From Gentiana macrophylla (Eukaryota; Streptophyta; Magnoliopsida; Gentianales; Gentianaceae): a DNA stretch of 64,000 bases. Every line of letters starts with the position of its first letter. Positions within the stretch are counted from its first letter, which is position 1. The stretch spans positions 124,001-188,000 of the forward strand of contig CM047810.1 of assembly GCA_026214975.1 (NCBI GenBank), written 5' to 3'. The notes below the pieces were generated by a model. The model saw nothing but the letters and a program-made list of their open reading frames with translations, was not told the DNA's origin and made no database searches. This document shows, piece by piece, positions 22,481 through 32,372 of the stretch. The position numbers and the translations under genes were made by a program.

Positions 22481-23135
22481 CCTAAGAAGCCAAAAAAAAA
22501 ATTCTACTCATGTGATACTTTTGTGTGGTGAATATAAACTGTTTATTCTTCATCAATTGTATCTGTGTGCACAATTCAATTCAATGACAAGTTCTTTACG
22601 TGCCTTTTGCTTCTTGATTTCTCCTTTTTACTTTATTTTTTTTAATAAGAGAAATGTTACGGGTATAACGATTTTGTAACAACGAGTAACAACCAATACA
22701 TATTCATCATCCATTCATTATGATGTAATACATAATTCTTGTAGGTAAATACGGAGTGAGAAATTCTTCTACAGTGACCCGTTTGTGAAAGAAAGCGTGT
22801 GGATGAATCCCACCAGCGCGTTTTAACTTGATTTCAAATTGTGTGGTCCAGATTCACAACCAATTAATTGTCTACTCAGGTCTGTCAATCGAGAAATACT
22901 TGTGTGGTGTCTCCACACGTGTGGAGACACCGTGTGGTTCAATATGAACCACACATTGAACCCATGTGATTTCATTCTCGTATTTAAAGCGCCATTGTTA
23001 TTCGATCGTTTCATTTGTCACTTCACCTCAAAAAACACTCTCCATACAAGTATTTCCCCCGTCAATCATCTCCTTGTACGGTTGGTTCAATAATTGAGTT
23101 TGAAAAAAAAAAAAATAGATGTAGAAAAAGAAGAG
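22481..23135. other. Intergenic sequence with palindromes
   Basis: No gene is recognised. It holds a perfect 26-bp palindrome (22906-22931) and a second inverted repeat beside it (22932-22954), and ends in an A-rich stretch at 23103-23115. Confidence 0.6.
22906..22954. repeat. Two adjacent palindromes, one centred on CACGTG
   Basis: 22906-22931 is a perfect palindrome: 13 bases, GGTGTCTCCACAC, and their reverse complement. Immediately after, 22932-22954 reads GTGTGGTTCA-ATA-TGAACCACAC. The first centre is CACGTG, the G-box core. It could be a foldback remnant; no gene start is seen nearby, so a promoter role is unproven. Confidence 0.85.
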
Positions 23136-23154
23136 TTTGTAATTAAGAAGGGGG
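23136..23154. repeat. SINE target site duplication, left
   Basis: TTTGTAATTAAGAAGGGG; the partner is at 23364-23382. Confidence 0.75.
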
Positions 23155-23363
23155 TCCACAGGACATGGTTTAGTCGTAAAGGGCTTGAGTGTTGTAATGA
23201 CTGTTGGACCGGGAGCTGGAGTGTGGAAGTTTGAATCCCGTAAAGGGACGGCTTCTTTCAGTATCTTGGTATAATGACAGATTTTGACTCTGAGTCACTA
23301 GGTTACCTGATTAACATCTCCATTCATTCCGTAGGACAGGGAAGTGGGTTAGGGTTTAACCGT
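23155..23363 (+). mobile_element. tRNA-derived SINE
   Basis: It contains RNA polymerase III promoter-like boxes: A box TGGTTTAGTCGTAAAGG at 23166 and B box AGTTTGAATCC at 23228-23238. It is flanked by long near-identical direct repeats, TTTGTAATTAAGAAGGGG (23136-23154) and TTTGTGATTAAGAAGAGGG (23364-23382), typical target duplications of LINE-driven insertion. Length about 209 bp, no poly(A) tail. Two mismatches between the duplications suggest an old insertion. Confidence 0.75.
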
Positions 23364-23382
23364 TTTGTGATTAAGAAGAGGG
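23364..23382. repeat. SINE target site duplication, right
   Basis: TTTGTGATTAAGAAGAGGG, differing from the left copy at two positions. Confidence 0.75.
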
Positions 23383-23771
23383 AGATGAAGCGTGAGGAAG
23401 AGTTTAAAATGATTCACGTGGGCGTGGGCGAGGGGGAAGGAGGTAGGTAGGTGAATGAAACTTGCTTGATCTAGACTTAGATTCTCACTAATATTCTATA
23501 TGTATATAAATAACATTAATAACAAGGCAGATTCCATCCATTTGAGAGGTCCAACTCCAAGTAAGTAAATCATCAAGTGTTTAAATATGTGGGGGGAGGA
23601 GGGTGTGAAGAAGATGAAGTTGGGGTGTCAAGGGTTAGAGGTATCAGCACCAGGACTAGGTTGTTTACTGCATATGGACCTCCTAAGCCTGAAGAGGACA
23701 TATGATTGCTTTGCTTCACCATGCCATTAACTGTGGTGTCACACTCATCTTCATACTGCTGATGTCTACGG

Positions 23772-23876
23772 AGTCTGGATCCTCGGCTTTTGAATCCCGG
23801 CTTTTGGGCGGCCATGATCACGCCACGTCCCCAAAGTAGGGGATAAGCTGGGATTCAAAAGCTGGTGATCCGGTCG
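23772..23876. mobile_element. Tiny MITE inside the aldo-keto reductase exon
   Basis: A 105-bp insertion between two copies of GATGTCTA(C/T)GG (23761-23771 and 23877-23887), which interrupt the DVYG codons. Its ends are inverted repeats that share GGATC, four variable bases, then GCTTTTGAATCCC and GCTT. An 11-bp duplication and long inverted ends fit a Mutator-like miniature element. Confidence 0.7.
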
Positions 23877-23918
23877 GATGTCTATGGCCCCCATCACAAT
23901 GAGATCCTCATTGGCAAG

Positions 23919-24298
23919 GTCTTTTTATTATGTGTGTGTGTGTATTGCTTTTCTGGTTTCCACGTTTGTTTTTTGGGGTCATTTCTTTTTGGAATCTGAT
24001 GATATTTGAGTCCCTCTGTATATCTCTCTTCTTTTGGAGTACTTGTTACTGCTGCTTTTCTTTGTTTTACTACTTGTTTGGATCTCAAGATTTGGGGCTA
24101 TCCTTTTTCTGTCCTTGTCCTTGTCCTTGTCCTTTTTTTTTTTTTTTATAGCTCTTACAGTTACATTCATTTGAGTTTATGCCTACAGTTAAAAAGGAAG
24201 AAGGATTTCCTTTTCTTCACATTCCTTGTTATTCTGAGAGAGGGGTTGTTGGATTTGATTTCAATCTGTTCAATGTTGTTTATGAAAAATGTGGGCAG
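23919..24298 (+). other. Intron of the aldo-keto reductase fragment
   Basis: GT...AG boundaries flank T-rich sequence with a GT microsatellite near 23932 and a CCTTGT repeat near 24108-24130. Confidence 0.7.
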
Positions 24299-24502
24299 GC
24301 GTTGAAGGAGGGGAGGGGGGATTGACAGAAGATCAAAAGTTGAGGCGGCATTGTTCCTGGCGGTGGTGGTGATAGTGCAAAAACGGAGATCCAGCTTATG
24401 TGAGGGCTAGCTGCGAGGCCAGCTTGAAGCGTCTTGACATCGATTGCATTGATTTGTATTATGGAGTACATCGCATTGGCAATAATGTTCCCATTGAAGT
24501 TT

Positions 24503-24924
24503 GAGTAAGTAGTTATTCCTTTGACCTTTTTGAATATATATCATCAGCTAACTGAACTGATGGACTGTTTGAATATATGCATGCATGTTCCACATTGCTC
24601 TATACTATAACAAAGCTAGCTGTAGGCTGTAGGCTGTAGGCTGTAGCTGACAACAACATAAATGACAAAAACTAGTTGACTACCATATTATATAATAATA
24701 TAATACTAGTAGGATGAATAAGCAGCATCACACTTAAAAGTTATTGTAAAGAGACAACAATTCACATTGCATTCTCCAGCTAATTGATTGAAAAAGTAAA
24801 GTACAGTGCCCTTTCATGATCACTACATACTAATTAAGGATTATAATGTCATTTTTAGCGGAAACTTTTCAAGCTAGCACTAGCATACAAAATGAGATTA
24901 AGTTTCCATCTGTCTCTATATCTC

Positions 24925-24966
<42 letters not shown>

Positions 24967-25167
24967 TTAATATATCATTCTGCAGAATCAGAGGATACCT
25001 CACTAATGCCACATCCTGGCTATAATCTTAGGTTACATCATGCATATCCAAAAATAAAATAAAATAGAGAATTAAGGTAGGAAATTTTGAGATCCATAGT
25101 ATGTAGGGAATAAAAGGAAGAAAAGAAAAAACAAGAAGAAGCCGGGACGGGTTGTCCAGATTAATAA
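24503..25167. other. Spacer between two convergent genes
   Basis: No coding sequence. It contains a CTGTAGG minisatellite of about four copies (24620-24647) and a compound AT/AG microsatellite (24925-24966). The 3' end of the pyrophosphatase transcript should lie at about 25000-25160, but I see no clear minus-strand AATAAA. Confidence 0.6.
24925..24966. repeat. (AT)n(AG)n microsatellite
   Basis: About ten AT repeats followed by about eleven AG repeats. Confidence 0.95.
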
Positions 25168-28100
25168 CTATATAGGCACCATCTTGTCTTGAGCAACACC
25201 ATTATTAGTCCCGTTATCATTGTTAATGATGATGGTTGGAGTTGGATCAATAGCACTAGTTGTAGTACAAACATTGGGATGCTGCTGCTTCTTAAGCCTC
25301 TTGGAAAGATGATGAATCATAGGGATAGGGGGGTACTTGATAGCATTCAATTCCATTTTCCTAAGGACAGCTTTCCCCAGATCAATCCCACATATGTCTG
25401 ATAGCCTAATTAGATAAAGCAACACATCTGACAGCTCCTCTCCCACATGCTCTTTCTCCTCATCTCCCCACCCAATTAACCCTTTTGAGACCTCGCCTTT
25501 CCACTGAAATATCTCCGACAACTCTCCCACTTCACCAACCTGAATGTCATCCATCATTATTTATACAGCTGAGCTACCCATTAAATCTCGTCTACTATTG
25601 AATATTAATCAACCAGCATGCATGCATTGTGGTGCTGTGAAGGGAGGGAAACTTGTAATTGTATGCTTAAAAAGTACAAATCTTTGACAAATATGCTTTC
25701 ATTTTCACACTTGCATGATATACATGTTTCCCTAGGTCGTACACTAACCAAAGCTATAGAAAAGATCATTTTTTTCTTTTTCTTTTCACTTTTGCAACAC
25801 AAACCATCAGAACAGAAGGCATGTGATTACGAATGTGTAGAAAAAAAAAAGTAAGTACTTTTTTTCTACTGATTTTTGATATTACATGTCTACATTTTTC
25901 AAGTTAATTTCCCAACTTCAATCACAAACAAGGGGACAGCTGACAGTATACCGACACTCCAAGAACAGAATGAAGATGAAAGGTGAATTCAATTTGGCAT
26001 GAAGAAAGTGGTGAGCAGACAGAAAATTGTGGGTTACAGTGTTTACTCAGCCTTAATCAATAAGTGGAGAAGCCACACAAACTCTTCAGTTTAACTTCTT
26101 CCATTAAATAAATAACAACAAAAATGGAAAGAAAATAAAGTCTGAACTTCTTTGTCCCTCACTGGCGCTGTTAAAAAGAAAAAGAAAAAGAAAAAGAAAA
26201 GTTGCAAATTCTGAATAGGCGAACGACACTATATATAAAAATAAAAAATAAAAAATAAAAAAGAGATATTAGTAAGGCTTTAGAACCCACTATCTTTGAT
26301 AAGGAATCCTCTTACATGCCAATATTTAATTATTATAAATTTTAGAATCATTATAAATTTCTTGGAAGGTCCTCTTAGATGCCAATATTTCAAAACAAGA
26401 GAAATGATATGTTTACTCCCTAATTGCACTTGGAAATTGTGACTCAACATTTTTCATTATTGATCCAAGTTTAAATCGTTGATTTAAGTCATGAGGCCAT
26501 TTGGTAAATATAAGTCCTACCATTACCACCCTCAAAACAATTGGAAGGTGAACATATCACCACCCTCAAAACAATTACCCAAATCAGCTTTTTGAAAAAA
26601 AAAAACAAGAGACAGAAACTCGATGTGATACAGATGGTCCTCGTAAGTATTATTAGTCTCAACACCATGAGATGGTATAAATAGTTGGTGTTTCCAAAGT
26701 GGAACAATAGCCATTCCAACTCGTCACTTCATATGTAATGTATGCTATATTCATTGTTCCAATATCATTTTTAAAGGGCTAGCTTAGCTAGGCTCAAACT
26801 TTTTGCCATATCATTTTTGTTTGGTGGTTATCTATGATGCATGAATACTCAGTTTGGCCCTATAAACAATGCGTATCTCACACAAATTCACATCAAATAC
26901 TTATAACACACGCCAGGGGGTAATTTTGCAAGTTATTAAATACTTGTAGTCTAGATTTTACAAAACTCCTCTACCCGTATACCATATATATCCACATATT
27001 CATACCCATGTGTATTTGTAGTCATGCAACTTCATGGTAATCAATTGGATTTCTTAAGGAGTAGTACTACGCTTGGACTACCGTCTCCGTTAAAAGAAGT
27101 GTAATGCTACAATCACAATCACAACCACTCGGTCATATATACCGGATAACACAAACCACCTACTTTTTACACATTTGATTATGATGAGTCTACATCGTAA
27201 TCGTAATCATAATCAATGAGTTCAACATTCCCTCCTTTGTGAGTGAGTGAATGCGAAGGCAACATTACCTTTGAAAGAATGAGAATCAACATCTCCTTTC
27301 TTTGTTCAACAGCCTCTAGCTCTCCACCCCAATCCTAGCTCCCCAAGAAAAAGTAACAGTCAAAAAGAAATGAATATGCCTAAAAAAGTTATCTTTACAA
27401 TAAATTTGTACTTGTTCCCCAACCCCAACCCCCAAAAAAAAAAAAAAAAAAAAAAAAAAAAGGAAGAATAAAAAAATACACATGCCTAAAAAAGTTATCT
27501 TTAATTTATAAACAAATTCGTAAACAGTTTATTGAAATCTGAGAAAGCATCCAATCCTATCTCGGACTCAGCGGACATGTCCATCATGATTTAATTAAGG
27601 AGGACTCGACAGGAAGTGTAAAGCATGATATCTTAATTAACACACCTTCCCAACAATTAATATCACATGTGAAGTAACAAGAGCTAGCATCCCCACTCTA
27701 TCTTAAAATGTTAAAATCTGTTTTACATCGTTATCGATATGCACGTAGTATCCCGATCCGATAAATGATTAGTCATACAATATTTGAATATGTTTATAAC
27801 TTTATAGGATATGAAGAATAGTACGTGCATCTAAGATACAGCATTGATAGGGATTGGAATTGCATTAATGAAGTTGTTTTTTTTTTTTATTTTATTTATC
27901 ATTTTAGAGATAGATAGATAGATAGATAAAGACATCTCATCTAGGAGTCAAAAATGCTTATAATTGCTTAGTAGTAGTCATTTAATTAACTTACAACACA
28001 AAGGAGGGTCAGTGAGGTGAGAATCAGCAACAACAACAGCAACAGCAAAAGCAAAAGCTGGGTGGGTGAAAAATAAATAAATAAATAGACAAGAGGAAGC

Positions 28101-28224
28101 TTTGGGTGGCTGATGAAAACACAATAGATACATCAATCAATTTTTTAAGGCTCGGCAACGGCATTCTTCCATAGATAGACAAAGGTCCACACACAACACA
28201 CTACCAAATATTTTAGATTTTGCA

Positions 28225-28282
<58 letters not shown>

Positions 28283-28671
28283 AATGCTGGCTGTATTCAT
28301 TTTCATGTGGAGAGGGGCTTGACGGGGTGAAATTTTTGGGTAGATGCGTCTCGCAGTGACATACGTGTGAAGCAAGCACGATCAAAACCACACAGTTTAA
28401 GTCTGAGAATAAAATCGTGTGGACAGAAGTGTCATGTAGTGTGTATCTACGTAGAGTCACACTCACTAAAAACTTCCCGTTGACGGGGGTTTTGAAGAAA
28501 AAATGGGCCCGGTAGGTGAAAAAAAAAAAAGGGGTAAAAAGGAGATCGAGTACAAACCAGTGCCAAAAGAAGATTACGAGGGCTGTGAAACTGATCCCAG
28601 TCTCTCTCTTTAGCAAAAGCCGCCATTTTTTGCTTCAAATCCAAGAGGCTTATCTGCTGCTCTTCCTCCAT
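25168..28671 (-). CDS. dCTP pyrophosphatase 1-like (MazG-type NTP pyrophosphatase), two exons
   Basis: The enzyme family hydrolyses dCTP and modified dCTP to dCMP and pyrophosphate, cleaning the nucleotide pool. Exon 1 is 28671-28558 (38 codons, ATG before EEEQQISLLDLKQKM, containing AFAKERDWDQFHSPRNLLLAL). Exon 2 is 25539-25168 (123 codons plus stop, starting VGEVGELSEIFQWKGE). The junction restores the family's LLLAL-VGEVGELSE. Donor GTTTGT and acceptor TTCAG are correct, phase 0. Metal-binding residues are E41 and E44 (ExxE) and E73 and D76 (EELSD), followed by VLLYLIRLSDICGIDLGKA. The product is 161 residues, a usual length, with a low-complexity tail after KYP. Both exons are open. It is the only gene here that looks functional. 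Confidence 0.93.
27434..27461. repeat. Poly(A) tract
   Basis: 28 consecutive A after a C-rich run; on the sense (minus) strand of the gene it is poly(T). Confidence 0.95.
28223..28281. repeat. (CA)n followed by A(44)
   Basis: About eight CA repeats run into roughly 44 A. Length estimates in such a tract are unreliable. The Phe-rich minus-strand open frames over it are artefacts. Confidence 0.95.
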
Positions 28672-28968
28672 CTCTCTCACGTACAAGATTGTTTTGTTTT
28701 TTTCCTTTTCTTTTTCACTCAAATTAAGTGGTGGCCACGCCGCCTGTTTTAAGCAGTGAGAGGGCTTCCCTCTTCCTTCAGTATGGAAATACTAAGTGGC
28801 TTCTTGTGCTTCTTCCTTTTATAGGAGAACATACATGTGAGTATATATGTGACATGTGGACTCACGAAAACAAAATTAAATCGAAGTATAAAATCCAGCC
28901 CTTTAATCTAATGATAACCGTTAAGCATGAATAATCAAGAAAAAATATGAAAGAGGGAGAGGGATTTT
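28672..28968 (-). promoter_or_regulatory. Short upstream region of the pyrophosphatase gene
   Basis: All non-repetitive sequence left between the start codon and the Tat retroelement. It includes the TATA box and a CT-rich leader (plus-strand 28657-28680, TTCCTCCATCTCTCTCAC). Confidence 0.5.
28815..28823 (-). promoter_or_regulatory. TATA box of the pyrophosphatase gene
   Basis: TATAAAAGG on the minus strand, about 145 bp upstream of the ATG at 28671. This would leave a 5' UTR of roughly 110 bases. No other TATA candidate lies between it and the retroelement edge. Confidence 0.65.
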
Positions 28969-29529
28969 TGTGGTGGTGATTTAGACTGGGTCTGGGGTTT
29001 TCACCAGGATGCCTACGTATCCAATGTGTATGTTGGAATCAAGTTTGCCGTAGTTCTTTATGGTTGTTTATATATATAGGGATGATTGTGTCTTAGGCCT
29101 GCGTGGGCCATGTCCAATGTGGACTCTCGTTTCGTGTTTTTCAAGCAAGAGATAAATCTGGGATTATCCCGTAATTTTAGGAGATAATTATGATATACAA
29201 ATATTCGTATTAAATGATAAAGATTGGAGCCTTAATGACTTGGGATTCTTTCCATAACTATTGTATCATTATTGTCATTATCATATTCGCTAGCCGACAT
29301 GCGGTGATATTCTGAGGTCGGGTCGATCGAACTGCGTTGGTCTGCTCCTCGCCTTCCTGCGATGGATTGGGGGACGACCCGAACAACCTTCCTCTACGAG
29401 GTCTCAGTTCGTCTCTTAAGCCCATTATGGAACTCCGGGCCCTTTATGGTTAAGGCTTTAGGCCTATTCTTGCCATTATTTAGGGAGTCACGTGCTTGGC
29501 ACGCGGAGTGGTGGAATCCGATATCGTCA
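28969..29529 (-). repeat. 3' LTR of the Tat-lineage gypsy element
   Basis: The minus strand carries the U5 block common to Tat LTRs, ending GGATACGTAGGCATCC (plus strand near 29009-29025), and a TATA-like TATATATAAAC near 29066-29078. The U3 end is set at CA (29528-29529), followed on the plus strand by TAAGCCCCCCAGAT, a minus-strand polypurine tract. The left edge, near TG at 28969, is approximate because the 5' LTR is not in the window. Confidence 0.6.
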
Positions 29530-29543
29530 TAAGCCCCCCAGAT
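29530..29543 (-). promoter_or_regulatory. Polypurine tract of the Tat element
   Basis: ATCTGGGGGGCTTA on the minus strand, next to the LTR start TGACGATATCGG. Confidence 0.6.
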
Positions 29544-29873
29544 ATGGCCAAACTCTTGAGTTCAGATCAGATCTGCTCTGTGTGTGGTTCGGTTGTACCG
29601 ATCGATTTAAATTATTTTTTGACTCCAAAAAACGAGGCTTTTTAATGCACGTCTTTTATGAGTGGAGTAGTTTTCGAAGACGTGTTAAGGGGTTTAACGT
29701 CAGGTATTTATATCAACCGTTGGCTCATCTCTTTTAAATTGGCGACCCGACGGTGCAAATTCAGATCTACTCCAATTCCTTCTTCAACCTCTGATTTAGA
29801 AAGTAAGCTTCTTCTTTTACCTACTCATGCTTTTGCCTTTTCCTGTCGCTATTCTCGCGTTTACTACGACCTA

Positions 29874-31792
29874 ATGGCCGACACAACCTCCGTCTTGAAG
29901 CAAGAAGAAGTTCTGCAACCGTGCAGCAAATATGGGGTGGATCTGGGTACTTATGATCCTCAGATTCCCACTTCTTCTAACCCCTACTCTTCGAGCCCCC
30001 CGTCCGGGTATTGTCTTCCATTCTGTCCTGCATATATTTCCGTACTTAATCATTATAAACTTAGCACCGCACAGCTATCCCTCAACGGAGTTAGGGCCAT
30101 ACTAGGTTTGCTATCATCTGTAGATGGGCTAAAGTTAAGTTCACTGTCGAACTTTTTTGATCATTTTACCAGGCCAAATCAGTTAAAGATAACCCGGGCT
30201 TTTACTGTTTTTCCCGTCGGACCAGGAGCTTGTCTTTGATGGTGGATGGCCCATCCTCATACAAGGGTTGGAAGGCTCGGTGTTTCTTCGTTCGCCACAA
30301 GAGGGTTCCCAAGATAAACCAATGTAACCCAAAGGAACAGCTCCAGGATAGGTATCCTAAGATTCTTGAACCTCAGGCTCTTCAGGTTGTTCAGAGTTCC
30401 AGGATGTATCTGAACCATAGCCGTCTCCCGGCTAAGCTGAGTTTGGAAGCTTCTATTGCCAAGGCCGGTCTTGATCCATATATCTCTTTTAACTCATTTG
30501 CTCAGGAAGCCTGTAGGATTTATGTTTTACTTACTTCTCTACGTTTTGCAAGGATTCCTTATTTGATTATTTCCTGACAAATCTTTTCTTGTTGTAGTGG
30601 ATGCCTTCGCCGACTTGCTGATGCTGCTAATGAAGAGGAGTCTTTCTAGCCTACCGATCCTGAAGCGTCTTTGGAGACCCAAACAGGGGATCGCCTTTGT
30701 GTCCCTTCTATTCAGTCTGTGGGACCTATGCTGAACCCGACCTCTGCTCAAACATTGACCGACTTGGAAGATGATATCACCCTTCCGGACCCGACCCTAG
30801 ACTCAACTTCGATCTTAGAGTCCTCGAAAGTGGCCACTTCAAAGAGTAAGGCCGTTGTGGAGGCCCATCTGCCCGAGATTGACCAGGATGAGAGGTCAAG
30901 CAAGAGGATTAGAGTTGAGTCCACTCCAAATCTAATGGTTCCCACCGAGAGAAGAAGAGGACCTGGTTTTGATGAGGAGGAGGGGATCCTTCTGATGTCC
31001 GAGCAGGAGCCTGCTGCTGCTGGTCTTAACGCCATGAAATATGTAAGCCCCTCATTTTTCTGTCCTTTATTTGGTTCATATTCCATTTTAACTTGTGTTT
31101 TGACAGGGTGCCTTGGTGGGTCAAGAGTTATATACTCGCCTGACCAAGTCCGGCTTTAGCGTGAGCCAGTTAAGAGAGAAGATCTCTGAATTGGAGAAGG
31201 TGGCGTCTGATCACAACAAGAGCTTAAAATCAAAGGATAAGGAGCTCAAGGCCAAGGACAAGGAGATTAGGGAGTTGAAGAAGCAAATAAAAGCTCAGGA
31301 CACCAAGGTGGAGCAGCTCAGAGCTGGGAATGCTGTTGAGCGCAAGGCGTTTGAGGCGAGTGAGTGCCAACAAAAAGAGAGTATTAAGAAACTCCAGACA
31401 TAGGTGGCCGACTTGGAGGTCACGGCCCAATCGTTTCCCGAGCAACTTAGGGCGGCCTCTGCCCAAACCATCAAGGAGTACAAGGCTTCGCCGGAGTTTC
31501 TTCAAGCCTTGAACTTGGTACTAGCCCCTGCAATGCAAGATGGCTATACCATGTGAGTGGATGATGCCAAGGTCCACTTTTCGGGGCTTTCTGCAGAGGC
31601 TCTGGCCAACGGGAAGAACTACAATCAGGGGGCCAAAAAGATGTATGCTAGTCGGGTGAAGGAATTTCGGGCAAAGGTAGATGTCGTTGCGACGTACCAT
31701 CCTAACCCTGCTAGGCCAACCCCTGACGTCCAAGCTTCCTCCTCTGCTCCAAATTCAACACCTGCTAAGGATTCAGTTCCTGACGCTTCTTA
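29874..31792 (+). pseudogene. Antisense extra ORF of the Tat element (gypsy-type 'putative transposase' domain and coiled coil)
   Basis: It is on the strand opposite to pol, between pol and the 3' LTR, where several Tat-lineage elements carry an antisense ORF of unknown function. The N-terminal part (from ATG 29874) has GYCLPFCPAYISVLNHYKLS, then AQLSLNGVRAILGLL and GWKARCFFVRHKRVP, resembling the gypsy-type putative transposase domain. A frameshift lies near 30200-30230. Likely introns are 30511-30599 and 31043-31106 (GTAAGC...TGACAG). Exon 3 encodes a long charged coiled coil (LREKISELEK, KDKELKAKDKEIRELKKQIK at about 31165-31300) and a Pro/Ser-rich tail. In-frame stops at about 30648, 31401 and 31554 indicate decay or sequence error. 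Confidence 0.7.
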
Positions 31793-32372
31793 GGTTGGGC
31801 CTTGTCGTTATTTTATTTTTTTTTGTAAACGCTAGCTTGTTGTAGCAAATTTGTTGCAGCTTTCCTTTATATATAATATTTGTTTTATTATTTATCTTTC
31901 AATCATACGGGTCCCCCAGTGTGCCTTTTGAGAGTAATCGGCTTTCGAATGGCAGACTTATAGGGTTCTCAATTGGATGCATCATTTGGGTTGAATCATA
32001 GCGAGTCTGCGGCGCGAACTCCGCGCGTCGACTGCGGATGTAAATAACGATTACACTGAGTCCGTCCTGCAAAATCAGTGAGTCCGACCTACGGATATAA
32101 ATAACAATTACACTGAGTCCGACCTGCGGAGCTAAACGGGTCCGACCTGCGGACATAAATAACAATTACACTGAGTCCGACCTGCGGAACTCAGCCGGTC
32201 CGACCGCGGACATAAATAGGAAATCTGCCTCTCGTCAATTTAAGTCAGGCGCGTCCTGTAAACTTCAAAGAGAAATCATAACACAATCATAAAGGAAAGA
32301 AAAGCCTTTATTTAAATATTCCGTCAAGCTTACAATTTATTTGAGAACATTAATATTGAACTTAGAACGTGC
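31793..32372. other. Spacer between the antisense ORF and Tat pol
   Basis: The left part may be the 3' UTR of the antisense transcript (AT-rich, TATATATAATATTTG at 31869-31884). The central part is the tandem repeat listed separately. No gene. Confidence 0.6.
31990..32215. repeat. Tandem repeat in the Tat 3' untranslated region
   Basis: Units of 56-59 bp containing TTACACTGAGTCCGACCTGCGG recur at about 32052, 32108 and 32167. Each unit has a half-repeat (GGTCCGACCTGCGGACATAAATAAC). About 3.5 units. Short tandem arrays at this location are known in Tat and Ogre elements. Confidence 0.9.

Larger units (their letters stand above)
23614..24502 (+). pseudogene. Aldo-keto reductase fragment (PCNT115/perakine reductase-like), exons 1-2
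   Basis: Plant enzymes of this family are NADPH-dependent oxidoreductases with a TIM barrel. Exon 1 (23614-23918) starts MKLGCQGLEVSAPGLGC. In shifted frames it continues AYGPPKPEED, MIALLHHAINCGVT, TADVYG and, after a 105-bp insertion, DVYGPHHNEILIGK, with a GT donor. Exon 2 resumes at 24299 after an AG acceptor with ALKEG and later [20 protein letters not shown], then CIDLYY and [12 protein letters not shown] and Y of DVYG correspond to catalytic-site residues of the family. The remaining two thirds of the barrel are missing, and there are several frameshifts. It faces the pyrophosphatase gene tail to tail. Confidence 0.9.
25540..28557 (-). other. 3-kb intron of the pyrophosphatase gene
   Basis: Bounded by GTTTGT and CAG. 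AT-rich with several simple repeats: AAGAAA near 26175-26200, AAAAT near 26235-26262, poly(A) at 27434-27461, GATA near 27908-27927, CA/poly(A) at 28223-28281. Two short direct repeats occur: CCTCTTA(C/G)ATGCCAATATTT at 26309 and 26370, and CACCCTCAAAACAATT at 26527 and 26561. No inserted gene was recognised. Confidence 0.85.

Noticed and set aside
28137..28616. Minus-strand open frames of 159 and 76 codons rich in Phe
   Set aside because: They are produced by the poly(A) and CA tracts in the pyrophosphatase intron; no protein features.
28672..28722. N-terminal extension of the pyrophosphatase (17 extra residues)
   Set aside because: The open frame extends upstream, but its first codon is TTG, not ATG; the ATG at 28671 gives the normal N-terminus.
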